Shown piece after piece: positions 63,348 to 64,000 of a stretch of 64,000 nucleotides of DNA. The notes beneath the pieces were generated by a model. The model did not search any database. It saw only the letters and a list, made by a program, of their open reading frames with translations, and had not been told where the DNA came from. Position numbers and translations under genes: made by a program. Source of the stretch: Aquimarina megaterium XH134 (GTDB taxonomy: Bacteria > Bacteroidota > Bacteroidia > Flavobacteriales > Flavobacteriaceae); contig NZ_JACB01000016.1 of the NCBI RefSeq assembly GCF_000520975.1, forward strand, positions 1 through 64,000. The letters are read 5' to 3'. The first letter of the stretch is position 1. Each line of letters starts with the position of its first letter.

Positions 63348-64000
63348 ATGTATTCACAATTCGGTAGAGTTATTCTCATGCTCTTTTTTGCTTTCTCAAG
63401 TATTTTCACATCCAACTCTCAAACATATAATAAGGAACTTTATGACGCTCTAGAATATAGACTTATTGGACCGTTTCGTGGCGGTCGAAGTGCTGCGGTA
63501 ACCGGAGTACCGGGAAAACCTAATCTATTTTATTTTGGAGCTACTGGTGGCGGAGTATGGAAAACTACAGACGGAGGACGTACCTGGAAAAATATCTCTG
63601 ATGGTTTCTTTGGAGGATCAATTGGTGCTATTGCCATATCTAAAAGTGATCCTAATGTAATCTATGTCGGTGGTGGAGAAAAAACATTGCGAGGAAATGT
63701 ATCTTCGGGTTATGGTATCTGGAAAAGTGTTGATGCTGGTAAAACGTGGATACAAGCTGGTCTTCCTAAAAGCAGACATATCCCGAGAATAACTATTCAC
63801 CCTACTAATCCTGATATTGTATATGCTGCAGTCTTGGGTAATATATATAAACCTACTCAAGATCGTGGTGTATATAAAAGTATTGATGGAGGAACAACAT
63901 GGAATAAAGTACTGTTTGCAAATCAGGATGCTGGAGCAGTAGATCTAACTTTAGACCCTAATAATCCTCGAATTTTGTATGCTTCAACATGGAATGCAAG
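63348..64000 (+). CDS. Exported BNR/sortilin-like repeat protein (5' part only)
   Basis: ATG at 63348, open to the window end (217 complete codons). A signal peptide (residues 1-25, ending 'SNSQ') is followed by 'LIGPFRGGRSAAVTGVPG' and a run of Asp-box (BNR) turns: 'KTTDGGRTW', 'KSVDAGKTW', 'KSIDGGTTW'. This is the start of the large, about 1000-residue 'glycosyl hydrolase'/WD40-like proteins of Bacteroidota with a seven- to ten-bladed propeller. Hydrolase activity is not established for the family. It is divergent from the membrane AraC gene. Confidence 0.88.
   Translation, partial: MYSQFGRVILMLFFAFSSIFTSNSQTYNKELYDALEYRLIGPFRGGRSAAVTGVPGKPNLFYFGATGGGVWKTTDGGRTWKNISDGFFGGSIGAIAISKSDPNVIYVGGGEKTLRGNVSSGYGIWKSVDAGKTWIQAGLPKSRHIPRITIHPTNPDIVYAAVLGNIYKPTQDRGVYKSIDGGTTWNKVLFANQDAGAVDLTLDPNNPRILYASTWNA

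Noticed and set aside
63618..63860. 80-codon minus-strand ORF near the right end
   Set aside because: It is the shadow of the BNR-repeat protein on the plus strand, which is supported by a signal peptide and three Asp-box motifs.
1..64000. CRISPR array, prophage, tRNA or rRNA genes
   Set aside because: No regularly spaced direct repeats, phage genes or RNA gene signatures were found on reading both strands, although tRNA detection by eye is limited.

Overview
The window looks like a chromosome segment of a marine Flavobacteriaceae bacterium (Bacteroidota), probably close to Aquimarina. The evidence is low GC with A/T-ending codons, a type IX secretion C-terminal domain at the left edge, -7 elements of the Bacteroidota type (TAnnTTTG), few Shine-Dalgarno sites, and many flavobacterial-type lipoproteins. 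The genus is my inference; no rRNA or tRNA gene was seen.

Layout. 1-7.0 kb: the tail of a T9SS-exported protein, then minus-strand housekeeping genes: a PolB-like 3'-5' exonuclease, a membrane-anchored serine hydrolase, an O6-alkylguanine methyltransferase, a DUF21/CBS membrane protein, a DinB-fold protein, a lipoprotein cytochrome c, a TerB-like protein and hemB. 7.3-11.8 kb: an ABC ATPase with a 1200-residue ABC-2 permease fused to an M1-type aminopeptidase. 11.8-13.9 kb: strong hairpins, including a 50-bp perfect palindrome, and an exported carboxypeptidase-regulatory-like protein.

14-49 kb is the most striking region. A minus-strand run reads TolC - HlyD-type adaptor - MacB/LolD-type ATPase - exported GIN-domain protein - eleven consecutive full-length MacB/FtsX permease paralogues (about 27 kb) - a second ATPase with altered motifs. 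Divergent from it lies a sigma-54-type response regulator with an NtrY-like kinase. Between the two, I see a perfect sigma-54 -24 half-site (weak -12) and a 12-bp perfect inverted repeat where an activator would bind. A 33-residue ORF overlapping the tolC start competes with the promoter reading. Identical 23-nt junctions and a conserved leader before several permease starts suggest growth by tandem duplication. Eleven permeases with one or two ATPases and a single adaptor/outer-membrane pair could be a modular efflux or envelope-stress system with interchangeable permeases. Expansions of this permease family are common in Bacteroidota, but I know of no assigned function for such an array.

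49-60.5 kb: two unknown lipoproteins, then the haem cluster hemA-hemC-hemD-hemE-(DUF6973-like)-(EI24/CysZ-like)-hemF on the minus strand. On the plus strand lie a divergent AraC regulator and hemH-MATE, with a 59-residue minus-strand gene between them. HemB lies 44 kb away. Together these cover glutamyl-tRNA to haem, except the steps of HemL and protoporphyrinogen oxidase. 60.5-64 kb: an exported NTF2-like protein, a lipoprotein PQQ-type sugar dehydrogenase, a membrane-bound AraC regulator, and the start of a BNR/sortilin-like exported protein cut by the window end.
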